Assembly: GCA_963921195.1 (NCBI GenBank) | Contig: OY992539.1 | Span: forward strand, 160,276,622 to 160,340,621 | Direction of reading: 5' to 3' | Length of the DNA stretch: 64,000 nucleotides | Source: Pegoplata infirma | Taxonomy: Eukaryota; Arthropoda; Insecta; Diptera; Anthomyiidae | Shown here: positions 9,659 through 21,172 of the stretch, piece after piece | How positions within the stretch are numbered: position 1 is the stretch's first letter | How the letters are laid out: every line of letters starts with the position of its first letter | Program-made: the position numbers and the translations under genes | Notes under the pieces: generated by a model | What the model was told of the DNA's origin: nothing | Database searches by the model: none | Seen by the model: the letters and a program-made list of their open reading frames with translations, nothing else

Positions 9659-12651
9659 GCGCAAAGTGCTTAAAAAGGGTCAAGTATAAATAATCAATGT
9701 TTGTTATTTTTTTTTACTAAAGCAGTGTTAAAAAATATCGACAAAAAACAGTGCAAATATACTTTTGAGCTAAAAATTATGTTCTTATGTGTTTTATAAA
9801 ATTTTATGATGATTCTTTTCTTTGCCCAAATTAACCCTCTAACTCCCGTTTTAAAGGATCATTTTTGTCCTTTTTGAAAAAAAATACAAAAAAGTCTATA
9901 AAAAAGGCAGTTAGAGGGTTAAAATGTTTTACAAATATTTTCTGCATCAAATTTTACTAGGGCACGTCTATGAAAGAAAGTTCGTCCAGCATATAGAAAA
10001 TGCTTAAAAATTTTAAAGTATTCAAATTTTTTTTTTATATTTTTTTTGGGCCGAAATGTAAAAAAACAAGCAACAAAGTTAAATTCAACTTTGTCGAATG
10101 TATTAATACCCTCCACGATGTAAAAAAGTTTATTTGCAGAAAAAAAAACAAAAATTAAAAAAAAAAAATCCGCGAAAAAAATTTGTTGGTAAAAAAAATT
10201 CGACGAAAATGTTTTTTTTTGTAAAAAATATGTTTGTACTTGTTTAAATACCATTCGGCGTGATACCGTTCTAGCGGAAATTTGTTGGTGGAGCAAAAAT
10301 ATATTTGAGGATGAAGAAGAATTAGGTGAGGAAAAGACCTAAGCTTCCTTTGAGTCAAAAAAAAGGGCCAGATTTGACAAAAAATCAAAAAAGTTTTGGA
10401 TTTAAAAAAAAAATCAAAAAGTTTTTTTTTATAATTTTTTCGCAAGATTAAAGAAATGGCTATCTAAACTATTTGGGACACATTTTGCTAAAAACAATTG
10501 GTAAGAAGTTACATGGATGAGAATAAACACCTCTTTGGCCAAAATGTCAAATTTCGACCCCCTCTAACTCAGAGAGTCCTTGACCGTTGAAAAATTGTGG
10601 CTACACTACTATCCAATAGGATAGTAGATCGGGATCAAAAGTTGTGCGAAGTTTGAGCGAAATCGGTTCAGCGGCTCAAAAGTTATGAACGAAAATGTAA
10701 GAACACCTCGAAAATTGTAGTACATTCAACATAACCTAAAAACACAAAATGCTTTAATTCGGCTGCTGATTGACACCTGTGAACAGAATTGATCACCGAA
10801 TGGTATTTAAACAAGTACAAACATATTAAAAAAAAACATTTTCGTCGAATTTTTAAGCATTTTCTGTATGCTGGACGAACTTTCTGTCTTAGACGTGCCC
10901 TAGTAAAATTTGATTCAGAAAATATTTGTAAAACATTTTAACCCTCTAACTGCCTTTTTTATAGACTTTTTTGTATTTCTTTTAAAAAAAGGACAAAAAT
11001 TACCCTTTAAACGGGAGCTAGAGGGTTAATTTGGTCAAAGAAAAGAATCATCATAAAATTTTATAAAACACATTAGAACATCATTTTTATCTCAAAACTA
11101 ACACTGCTTTTATAAAAAAATAACAAACATTGATAATTTATACTTGACCCTTTTTAAGCACTTTGCGCATGTCGCACAATCTTTGAACATTTGACAACCC
11201 CCTAGTGAAATTTTGTGAGGAAAATATTTGTAGAACATTTTAACCCTCTAAATGGACGTTTTGTTAGTCTTCTGTGCTTAGTTTTTGAAAAAGGACTAAA
11301 ATGACCCCTTAAAATGGCAGTTAGAGGGTTAAAATGTTCTAAGAAAAGAACCGCCATAAAATTTTACTGAAGACATCAAACCATATTTTGAAGCTCAGAT
11401 GTGTTCTTATTATAGTATTTTTAACGTTTTCCAAACGCCTTTGATAAAAAAATAAAAACTTCAGTGGGCTATAAAAAATAAATCCGAACTGACTTTGCAA
11501 AACCCTTTGGGGATTTTGTCCATTTGATGGTCTACTTTCATATGGCGTTGAAGCCATTGAGGCTCATTTTTCTTGTTGCACAGTGTAATTTGCCCGGCGA
11601 TCGACGAAATTTAAAAAAACCTACTTTTTTGTTTAAAACCGAGGTAAAGTTTGATATTATCGAATTTGTGTTTTGTTTCCAATTCGTTTTTTGTACAATC
11701 TGGTACTCTATTGGGTTTGGACAACTAAATATCATGGGGTTTTAATTAAAAGGCATTAACATCAAAAGAATTCAGATATGAATACATAACAATATTTTGT
11801 TTTTTTACTTTTCCCCTTCCTGATAACTTAAAGGTCTTATGGGAGAATGTTCCATATACGTAGTGTCAAGTTGACAAAAAACACTGGGGTCAACTTGACA
11901 AATGTCAGTTTAACATATTCAGTGTTAAAATTTTTCTTTCCCAGGAAAGCTTTGTGGAACCAATTCCCGGTTCAATAGATTCTTGAATATATTCTACGGT
12001 AAACACAACAAAATTTTCTATATACATTTTTTTTCCAAAAAAACTCCTTGCCCTAAAAAACGATTGCTTTCGGGACAGTTTCAAACAAAAATAATTGGTT
12101 TTGGAATGTTAAGTAGAATCGGTTGCAGGGTAATATGATACGTTCTGGAACCGATTATTTGGAACATGAAATTTTGCTGGGTTGATAATAGATATATTTT
12201 AAGGATTTGAGACTTTCCCTTTGGAAAAATTATGAGACTTTTTACACTATCAACTGTATTTTTACTTCTTATGTTCAAAATAATAAAAATATTTTCTATT
12301 TTGAAAAATATTAACCGTGGAAATAAATTTTTATTTAAATAAAATATCGAATCCAAATCCAAATACTTTGATTGCTTTGCAAAGATTATTCAAATTTTTA
12401 ACATTAGATTTTGGGGAAAATAATTTTCTTCAATGTTTTCAATTTTTTTCAATAAAAATAGATTTCTCACATTTTTTTTTATTACAAAATGATGTTTTTA
12501 GAAAAAAAATTTAACGCAAATTTCATAATTATTAATTAAAATTTCTAATTTTTTTAATTTTTATTTTTTTCATAATTATTAATTAAAATTTCTAATTTTT
12601 ATCTGCTAGTAAATTATAAAAGTTTAAATTTCCTTGAAAACCAGAATATAA

Positions 12652-14370
12652 CACTGCACAACAAAATCAAATTTTTTCCAAAATTACAAGGTCAGACCAA
12701 AAAATTTTGATAGAAGAGACAAAAAAAAAATACACGTGTATCGGCGTTTTGAAAGTTTACATCTGGGTTTCATTTTAGGGGGAGGTAAAGTTTCCCCCAA
12801 ATGCTGATGTTGTATTGTCAATCGTCATTGAATATCGAGTGAAGCTTACGTTTAAAGTATATGGTGTGTTCTGCAAATTTATATAAAATGTTACGGAGAA
12901 CATTTTTGTGGAATATATTAACCCTCTAGCTCCTCACGGTAAGGGTCTTTTTTGTCCTTCTTTTCAAAAAGAGCAAAAAACACCATTAAAAAAGGGATTT
13001 AAGGGGTTTAAATGTTCCGAAAAAATATTCGTCGTAAAATTTTACTATAAGTCCTTGAATACACCAAAACGGAAAACTCAACCAGAAGGTCAGAAATAAG
13101 ACACAACAAAAGAGATCTTAGGGTTAATTTCGCATTTATTAAGAAAATCGTTTAAAGCTTACGTTTAAAGTATATGGTGTGTGAAGCAAATTTATGTAAA
13201 ATGTTACGGAGAACATTTTTGTAGAATATGTTAACCCTCTAACTCCTCAAGATAAGGGTCTTTTTTGTCCTTCTTTTCAAAAAGAGTAATAAACACCATT
13301 AAAACAGAGATTTAAGGGGTTTTAATGTTCCGCAAAAATATCCGCCGTGAAATTTTACCATAAGTCCCTGAACACACCAAAACAGAAAACTCAACAAGAA
13401 AGTCAGATATAAGACACAACAAAAGAGAGCTTAGGGTTAATTTCGCATTTATTAAGAAAATCGGGTAAAGCTTACGTTTAAAGTATATGGTGTGTTCAGC
13501 AAATTTTTGTAAAATATTACGGAGAACATTTTTGTAGAATATGTTAACCCTCTAACTCTTCAAGATAAGGGTCTTTTTTGTCCTTCTTTTAAAAAAGAGC
13601 AAAGAACGCCACTAAAACAGGGATTTAAGGGGTTAAAATTTTCCGCAAAAATATTCGTCGTGAAATTTTACTATAAGTCCCTTTCACGGCAAATATTTTT
13701 GCGGACCATTTTAACCCTTAAATAGCTGTTTTAATGGTGTTTTTGCTCTTTTTCAAAAGAAGGACAAAAAAGACCCTTACCTTGAGGAGCTAGAGGGTTA
13801 GCATTTTCTACAAAAATGTTTTCCGTAACATTTTACATAAAATTGCTTCACACACCATATACTTTAAACGTAAGCTTAACTCGATTTTCTTAATAAATGC
13901 GAAATTAACCCTAAGCTCTCTTTTGTTGTGTCTTATTTCTGACTTTCTTGTTAAGTTTTCCGTTTTGGTGTATTCAGGGACTTATAGTAAAATTTTACGG
14001 CGGATATTTTTGCGGAACATTCAAACCCCTTAAATCCCTGTTTTAATGGTGTTTTTTGCTCTTTTTGAAAAGAAGGACAAAAAAGACCCTTATCTTGAGG
14101 AGTTAGAGGGTTAATATATTCCACAAAAATATTCTCCGTAACATTTTACATAAATTTGCTTAACACACCATATACTTTAAACGTAAGCTTCACTCGATAT
14201 TCAATGACGATTTACAATACAACATTTGCATTTGGGGGAAACTTCACCTCCCCCTAAAATGAAACCCAGATGTAAACTTTCAAAACGCCGATACACGTCT
14301 ATTTTTTTTTTGTCTCTTCTATCAAAATTTTTTGGTCTGACCTTGTAATTTTTTTTTGTGTTGTACAGTG
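12652..14370. mobile_element. TAA-flanked palindromic element with inverted tandem array
   Basis: The ends are CACTGCACAACA and TGTTGTACAGTG, with TAA at 12649-12651 and 14371-14373: the same family as 4736-11585. The outer arms (12652-12842 and 14190-14370) are inverted copies of each other. The inside is an array of 313-bp units, two full and one partial in one direction, then about one and a half in the other. Confidence 0.8.
12843..14190. repeat. 313-bp tandem units with one orientation switch
   Basis: Forward units start near 12843, 13156 and 13469. The direction reverses near 13690. Each unit contains an AACCCTCTAACTCC dyad and a block near AAGCTTACGTTTAAAG. Unit-to-unit divergence is low (scattered single-base changes), so the amplification is fairly recent. 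There is no credible ORF; the 63-codon frame at 12908-13099 is not preserved in the next units. Confidence 0.85.
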
Positions 14371-14373
14371 TAA

Positions 14374-14521
14374 TTTACAAAAAAGTAGTAGGATGGGAGG
14401 AGTTTTTTCGTATGTGTTCCCATTACAGTGAGTTTAGTTTTACCATACGATTTTTTTAATCGTGTATGCAAACTACTATGCCAATTAAGGCAATATTACA
14501 TTTAGCTTTTTTTTGTGTATG
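14374..14521. other. Unassigned spacer, possibly host intron
   Basis: Short sequence between two elements with no gene, repeat or RNA signal I can identify. It may be native intron upstream of the cadherin exon. Confidence 0.3.
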
Positions 14522-15769
14522 TACACTAAGAAAAAAAAAATTCTCAAATCAAGCTAAAACAATCTCAAATTAAAAATAAAACAGTGACAAAAGTCAACAA
14601 ACTTTGTTTTTTCTCAATTTGAAAATGTTTATCGACACTTTTAATATGGCTTGAGTAACAACCAAAATTTTAAAAATGAAATGGAACAACGTTGATTTGA
14701 GAATGTTTTCATGTTCAAATCAAATATGTACATAATCAAATTAAATATTGGAAATTATTTATATAATTTTCTTTGTTTCCTTAAATTTTCAATATAAATA
14801 AAACAATTAGATTTTTTTATATTTATATACACATTTTATTTATTTTTCTTTACCACAGAATAATTATAAGGATGCATTTTTCCTATATATAGAAATAACA
14901 AAATATATCGTCGCTGCTCCGAAGAAAACACCCATGTGATTTTTAAAAATTGGAAAAGACGTCTTTGAATTAGATTAATTTTGTCCATTCGCGGTCCTTT
15001 AAAGCTACACATTTTACATACACATTTAAATAATATTGTCAATCTACTTTTTTCATTAAGTTGACCTTTAAAATTCAACGCAAAAGTTCACAAATTAGCT
15101 AGTCTCTTCAATAAATACACTTAGGTGTTTTTGTCAAAGTACCGACGATAAAATAGAAATCAAATGATACAAAAAAACTCCGGGATGGCTTTCATAAAAT
15201 TTAATTTCCTTCTGGATTATAGATACTCCACATTAATTTCTGCAAACAGGTACTCCACATTAATTTCCACTCTCTTTTTTTTATTTATGTATGTATTTAC
15301 TTTTAACTTTAATCACTTATTACACAAATTTAATTTATTGTTTTACTTTAAGAAAATATTAATTGATTTTTTTTTATTTTTTATGAAAGTTGAAAAGTTT
15401 TCACTTATGATTCACCAAGAGACTTTTCTAAAATAATTTCGTCATTTTTGAGGCGTCGCACAGTGATTCGTTTCATTGGCAAAAATCAAAAAAAAAAGTA
15501 TGTCTTCAATGTTGATGATTTTTTGTATTTTTACAGTTTAATAGTAAACTAAAAGAAATATGTACTTTTCTTATTTTTAAGAAGTCATATGTTGCCACAA
15601 GAGGGCGCTAAAGTATGGAAATTCAACGCTATTGTGTTAAAACCTAAAAATTTATTTTTATAGGTTTACTAAAATAATTATAAAAAATCGAATTTTAAAG
15701 AAATCAACGAACTTTTTTTTGCAAAAGTTACTTAAACATATTTTCTAAAAGTTGTATTTGCAATGTTTT

Positions 15770-16735
15770 AGAATTAATCTTAAAATACATTTTTGTATTG
15801 CTCTGAAATCTATATTTTTTCTACCGAATCTCCAAAAATTGACAAATTTTGATGGAATGCATAAAAAAAGTTCGTGAGTCAAAAAATTATTTTTTTCGCT
15901 TTTTCGATAGCTTGGACTATGGTTTATAAGGCAAAACAATAAAAATAACTAAGTTTTTGTCTGAAGTTGGAAAAAAGTTAGGTTATTTTTGTGTCTTTAT
16001 TTAATTTTTTTCAAAAGCTATATTATTAGTGGAAAAAATATTTAAAAAAAAATCCAATATTAAGTATTTTTTCTTTACAATTTGATATATTATAAAGTAT
16101 TCTGTAAAATTATAATAAAAAATCAGAAAAAAATTATGCAGTACGTGGGCCGTTTTGCTTTAAAAGTTATCTATGACTTTTACTAAAATCCCCAAAATCA
16201 CCAAATTTTAATGGCCCTCATAAAAAAAGTTCGTGAATAAAATTTTTTTGTTTTTAATTTTTTTTGTAGCTTTTACTATGTTTTATAAGATCAAAAAATA
16301 AAAATAACTAAGTTTTTTTTTTTTAAGTTGAAAAAAAAAAATTTTAAAAAATCTAAAATTGGATTATTTTTTTTTATTTATTTTATGTACTGTTAATAAA
16401 ATTAAAAAATACATCAACATTTTCGTGTTTTTTTATATAAAGGGATTTATTGTATTGTATACCATAAATTTATAGTAAAAAATTCGATGAAATAAGTATA
16501 CAGTGGGCCATTTTGCTTTAAAACCAGTATTTGATTTTCGTTGGTATCCCAAATCAAAACCAAATTTTTTTTTTGAGATACATAAAAAAAGTTCGTACTC
16601 AAAAATTATTTTTTATTGATTTTTTTAACATCCTGGACTGTTTTCTATACGATCAAATAATAAAAATAACTAAGTTTTTGAAAAAAACAAAAAAAAAATT
16701 TTTAGTACCAAAAAAAAAATTTTTTTTTTAGTTTT
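15770..16735 (+). repeat. Three degenerate tandem repeats of about 360 bp
   Basis: Each unit shares AAAAAAAGTTCGT, then a block ending AATAAAAATAACTAAG, near 15865-15955, 16225-16312 and 16585-16675. Divergence is high. No coding role is visible. Confidence 0.7.
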
Positions 16736-16894
16736 TTGTTATTAACGGGTTATATACTTAGAAATAAAGCAAGTATTAAACGAGTTTACTTAAAACTTAT
16801 TTTGAATAAATTTATTTTCGTAATGCAACAGGAAATAAGTGTTGTGAATGTTTTGTTTTTACAGTTATTATGTATTTTTATATTTTTGACTATA

Positions 16895-17755
16895 TTTAAA
16901 AAAAGGATATATTAACAGATTTTTTGTTACCGCAAGTAACTCAACGAAATTTGGCACACTTATTAACGTTATTTCATCTAATCTATATTAAAGATTTTTA
17001 AAATAGTTACAGCGATTTCAAGAAAAAGGATATATGGCAGCCACGCGAGTCCTTGCTCAGATTAAAATACAAATGTACGTCGATGGTTATCTAAATTTCT
17101 AAGACAATAACTAAGTTAAGTAATTTTATATCAATTTTTGTGGCTAAAACTCCACTTTTTAATTTCAGGATATACGACAGGTACAAATGTCCTTCGACCG
17201 ATTTGCTCAAAATTTTTATTTTTTTTTTTCTATTAATTAATTTTGTGCTTGCGTACCAAATTTGGAAAATCGTTGACAACTCTTTCTATTTTATTTTTGT
17301 GATTAAACTATATTAACACTTTATTTCAGTTTTTAAAAAGGATATATAAATAACTTTTGTTTTATAGAACCGATTTCAGCGAAATTTGGCACACACATTG
17401 ACATCACTTATTCAAATTTTTACAAAAAATTTCAAGGGTATCGAGTAATTTTTGAGCGATTTACAATTTTTTTAAGAAAAAGGATATATGGCAGCCACAC
17501 ATGTCCTTGCTTCAATCTTAAAAAAAATTTACACATAAAATACTGTATCAAAATTGGTAACATTGACAAAATTTGGGAATTTTGTGGCCATTTTTGTAGT
17601 TTTAATCACATATTTAAGTTTCAGGATATATGGGGGGTAGGCGTGTCCTTGCTCCGATTTTTCCAAAAACTCGTTTTTTTTCTTGATTAGATAATTAAAT
17701 GCTTGTGTTCCAAATTTCAGAAATCTGCGACCAATATTCTATTTTTGCCCACTCG
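16895..17755 (+). repeat. Two degenerate tandem repeats of about 430 bp
   Basis: GGATATAT and CGAAATTTGGCACAC recur near 16905-16960 and 17335-17395. GGATATATGGCAGCCAC recurs near 17028 and 17483, and CTTGCGTACCAAATTTGG/CTTGTGTTCCAAATTTC near 17248 and 17701. The copies are degenerate. Confidence 0.65.
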
Positions 17756-18070
17756 ATATATGGGAACGAATCACTGTGCGTCGTTGTTAAAGTTGTTTAA
17801 AACTCATTTTGCTATTGTTTACAATCAAAATGATTATTTTCATCATGAAATAAAAAGGAGTTTTTGTATATTTAATTTAAAAAATATAATTTTAAAATCA
17901 ACACTGAAACATATTTAATTTTATAAAATTCCACTTCATTATTAAAATTTGTTTAAAAAATTTTAGAATTTTAAAAATGAGTACGAAAATGTTTGATTTG
18001 AAGACGATCTTTTCCCTCAGTGTACATGAACTCGATGGAGGATTAATTAATTTATTATTTCTATTTCCAG

Positions 18071-18132
18071 GTGAACTACGAACAACTGAGCGAAAACTTG
18101 ACAGAGAAAATCAAGAGGAACACATTTTGGAG
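18071..18132 (+). CDS. Cadherin-type exon (62 bp)
   Basis: An acceptor with pyrimidine tract (ATTTCTATTTCCAG, ends 18070) and a donor (GAG-GTAAGA, 18133 on) bound an open stretch. It reads GELRTTERKLDREN and on to HILE. The order G-x-L/I-R-T ... L-D-R-E ... hydrophobic is the signature of an extracellular cadherin (EC) repeat, where the DRE residues bind calcium between repeats. The first codon is split: its first base comes from the previous exon. The exon ends in phase 0. At 62 bp, skipping it would shift the frame. No neighbouring exon is visible, so introns on both sides are long and full of transposons. I cannot say which cadherin it is. Chance similarity is possible but unlikely given the motif and both splice sites. 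Confidence 0.6.
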
Positions 18133-18975
18133 GTAAGACATGTAAATATTAGGGTATTTAATTAATCGAGGTTCTGGTTTAATCGGTTAATAGAGCAAAT
18201 AATTAATCGGGGTTGAGAATTAATCGGTTAATAATCGGCTAAATTTGAATTATTCGGTTAACCGAATAATATCAATTTTAAATTTAAATTGAATATAATA
18301 CCACGAATTGTATATATGTACTTTTAAGAATTTATTAATAAGAAATCTATATCCACTATGGCGAAGCTTTAAATATGTTAGCCCAATAATGTTAGCCCAA
18401 ATAGGAATTTTTCACTCAAAAAAGTATGTCGGTAAAATCTACTACAAAAGACAGTTGTTTTGACAACATTTTGTCGTTGAAAAGGCGTCCACTACATATT
18501 ACGGTAAAAACAACTGAACATGTTGTTGTTTTTAACTATTGATTTTCAACTACAAAATGTAGTAAAAACTACTACAAAACTGTTTAATACAGTTGTTTTT
18601 TCTACAATTGCCTGAAATTTTATTTTAAAAAATTTCTTAAACGTTTAAATGATTGATATTTATTTATTTAAAAAGCAATACATTTCAGTTGGTTGTATAG
18701 AATTTCGACATGATGACAATTTTTTGATGTATTTATCTGGAATTATAGAAGAAAAAAATTATATTAATAAAATGTTAAACAAAATGAATTGATTGTATTT
18801 ACCTTTGTTTTTTTAATAGTTCATTTCAAATTTTCACACTGATCAAAATTGGTCTGGAAAAAAAAAACGAAATGCTTTGGCAAAATTGATTTATAAAAAA
18901 AAGAATTAATTTGAAATGTTTCAAAAAAGTATGTACCTGTTCTGTTGTGTATACAAAGAAAAGAAAGATGGCACG
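18133..18975 (+). other. Probable cadherin intron with TE debris
   Basis: Begins with the donor GTAAGA. Bases 18165-18275 repeat TTAATCGGTTAA-like words, and the same words recur near 26255-26335 and 36725-36745. Bases 18420-18610 are rich in ACTACAAAA/TTGTTGTTTT words that reappear inverted near 21470-21625, hinting at an older element around the hAT insertion. No gene is seen. Confidence 0.4.
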
Positions 18976-20205
18976 CTCATAAGCACTGTTGCCAATTTGG
19001 TGTTTTTCCCGCTAAAACTAGCGTTTTTATTTTGCGTCTAGCGGGGAAAAAAGTGATTTAGCGGGCAGCGGGAAATCTAGCGATTTTTACCAGCCACAAC
19101 TTAACAATAAAAAAAACTTAAAATTTTTCACACTTTTGAATTTTTTGTTTTTATTAAAGAGCCGTTTAGTTTTTATCGTCATTTGTATATTTGACCTTTT
19201 TCGGTTTTTTACGATTTACGCATATTTAATCAAAATTAACATAGGCATATTTGGTATCAGATTAAAGGCATTTAAAATACCTATCTTCTAGTGCTAACAA
19301 CATGCCAAAAAAGACTTATTTACAAAAACTTTGGTATTTCCCTCAATATGACGAAAAATGTTCATGTTTGGACACGTTCTTTACAGACTTGGATAGGTTT
19401 TCCAAAGACCTTACATTTGATATACATATATGACTAGGTTTCTTTGCATTAGTCGTGACATATGCGAAACAAAATTACTGTTTCTTCCTCCCTCATTTTC
19501 ACCCACGAAACCTGAATTTGGACCGCTAAAAAAAAATACCTGTGCCTTTATTTTTCTGCTCTACAAAATAAAATCAATTCCATAAAGACCCGCGGGTAAC
19601 ACTACTGGCCAAACATGCACAGCATTTGTCATATTGAGTAAAGTAGCAAAATTTAAGGACATTTTTGTTAATAAGTCGAAAAATATAACTTTTTTGGCAC
19701 GTTGTTAGCACCAAGAGTAGGTCTTTTAAATACCTTTTAATTTGGGCCGCTAAAAAATACGTATCCAAATTTCATGAAGATTGGGGGGTGAACCAGGGAG
19801 ACCTCCCTTGTAAGTCTAATTTAACTCTTTCGCTTGTTTTTCCTACACAAATAATTGTTTTTATTATTCGGATTCGGTTTTTTCTGTATAGTAACAATTT
19901 TACCGAATATTTGGTATGGCCAAAACAGTTGTATTCTATTCTTTAATTTTTTAACTTGCTATTAGAGATGGACGCGTGAGTGAATTTTGACTCACGCACG
20001 CTCATGAAATCAAAATATTGCTCACACACGATCACGCACGAAATTACTTTTACTGCTCACGTTCACGCACTCTCACGTGAGTAACTAAAATTTTTCTCAT
20101 GCTCACGAAGACTCACGAAATTTAAATTAACAAATTTTTATTTTACTGTTTGCGATTTCTTTTACAAAAAGTATTATAAAAATTTATTTAAATTACAATT
20201 TTGTA

Positions 20206-20718
20206 CACACAAAAAAAAATTTTACCAATAACTTGGGAGGATATGCGTTTTTAAAGTTTTTTTTGCATTAATTATGAAAAATTTTGTAACATTTTACACC
20301 CAAAAAAACACGTGGGTATTTAATACTAAAAATTTAACTAATTTTAGTCCAAAAGGACCTAGTGCAGAAATTGGTAACCAATACTAAAATTTTTAACTAA
20401 TATTAGTCAAAACCAGTAAAAATTACTAATGTTAGTACTTTGAAGATACTAAAATTAGTATCTAATTAGTAGATTTTGCTACAATATCACTTACTAAACC
20501 TTTTACTGTAGAATTATTTTGAGTGTACAAAGATTTTGCATAATTTTGGTTAAAGTTTGTAAAATTACACAAGGTTAAATACTCTTATGAATATTTTCTA
20601 AACTTTTATCAGAAACAAGCAAAAACTTGGTAAAATGATGCTATTTTTTGCAAAATATATGCAAAAAACTTTAAAAACTCATATCCTCCCAAGTACATGG
20701 TAAAATTTTTTTTTTGTG
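20206..20718. mobile_element. TA-flanked palindromic MITE
   Basis: The ends are CACACAAAAAAAAATTTTACC and its near complement, flanked by TA at 20204-20205 and 20719-20720. Both arms include a CTTGGGAGGATATG block. It hosts the 229-bp MITE at 20297-20525. Confidence 0.75.
20297..20525 (-). mobile_element. 229-bp TA-flanked MITE (family a, copy 2)
   Basis: Inverted copy of 1051-1279 with the same length. Its ends are CACCCAAAAAAA and TTTTGAGTG, each bordered by TA. It is the innermost member of the nest. Confidence 0.85.
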
Positions 20719-21172
20719 TATTAATTACCCATTAAATTAAATTCCATATCATGACGATTTTTTTTTTTACTTGTTTTCTGTTTCAAACAGCACAAAACTA
20801 TCACGAAAAGTCACAAAACAAAAGTTACTCACGCACGCTCACGTACGAAAATATTTTTTCTAATCACGCCCACTCACGATCACGTGAGTAAAATCAAATT
20901 TCACTCACGATCACGCGTGAATCACGAAAAATTCGTGTCACGCTCTCATCTCTACTTGCTATGTTAAAAAAAAATCGTTTTATAGCATTTGTATAACATT
21001 ATTAAAAAAAACCGTTATATTTTTAAAAAAACCGTTACATTTCAAATTTCATGACATTTAGCTATTAAATAGCTAAATTTATTTTCTGTTTTTGAATCTG
21101 GTGTTTTCTGGAGATTTTTTTTCCTGATTTAGCGGGTTTTTGTCAAAAAAAGTTGGCATCAGTGCTCATAAG

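Larger units (their letters stand above)
4736..11585. mobile_element. Large palindromic TAA-flanked element (PIF/Harbinger-like)
   Basis: The TIRs read CACTGTGCAACAA and TTGTTGCACAGTG, with TAA at 4733-4735 and 11586-11588. Repeat X copy 2 carries the unoccupied site with one TAA (near 62010-62025). After removing the LINE and the hAT MITE inserted in it, about 2.35 kb remains, and almost all of it is inverted repeat: 4736-5116, 8835-8888 and 9667-10262 pair with 10797-11585. The arms contain several AACCCTCTAAC...TTAGAGGGTT dyads. There is no coding capacity. The superfamily assignment rests on the 3-bp TAA duplication. Confidence 0.75.
240..12611 (-). repeat. Repeat X, copy 1 (reverse), fragmented by nested insertions
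   Basis: The X sequence survives in pieces 240-1048, 1282-1849, 4393-4735 and 11586-12611. These align in reverse order and orientation to 63560-61137, the second copy. Matching landmarks include the block around 241-289 with 63496-63557, the block at 1320-1400 with 62805-62880, the block at 4430-4560 with 62190-62330, and 11590-12420 with 61200-61990. The low-coordinate end runs past the window edge. The far end stops at CTGCTAGTA near 12611, lacking the GC-rich terminal block seen in copy 2. I see no convincing coding capacity. Confidence 0.7.
14524..18022. mobile_element. 3.5-kb TA-flanked non-autonomous element
   Basis: The ends are CACTAAGAAAAAAAA and TTTTCCCTCAGTG, with TA at 14522-14523 and 18023-18024. 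The first about 28 bp of each end match imperfectly, closing on CAAATC. The interior has two sets of degenerate tandem repeats (15770-16735 and 16895-17755) and no transposase. It lies 48 bp upstream of the cadherin exon. Confidence 0.6.
19963..20954. mobile_element. hAT-type MITE with CTCACGCACG subterminal repeats
   Basis: The TIRs are TAGAGATG and CATCTCTA, with the 8-bp duplication CTTGCTAT at 19955-19962 and 20955-20962. Both ends (19970-20110 and 20825-20945) are dense in CTCACG/CGTGAG words, as is common for transposase-binding sites in hAT ends (family knowledge). Confidence 0.85.
18984..21164. mobile_element. hAT-like element, outermost of a four-level nest
   Basis: The ends are CACTGTTGCCAA and TTGGCATCAGTG, with the 8-bp duplication CTCATAAG at 18976-18983 and 21165-21172. 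The subterminal regions repeat CTAGCGGG/TTTAGCGGG words. No transposase is recognisable. A second hAT-like element sits at 19963-20954. Confidence 0.85.

Noticed and set aside
12908..14120. AACCCTCTAA words as telomeric repeats
   Set aside because: They are dispersed one per 313-bp unit within larger dyads and are not tandem short repeats.
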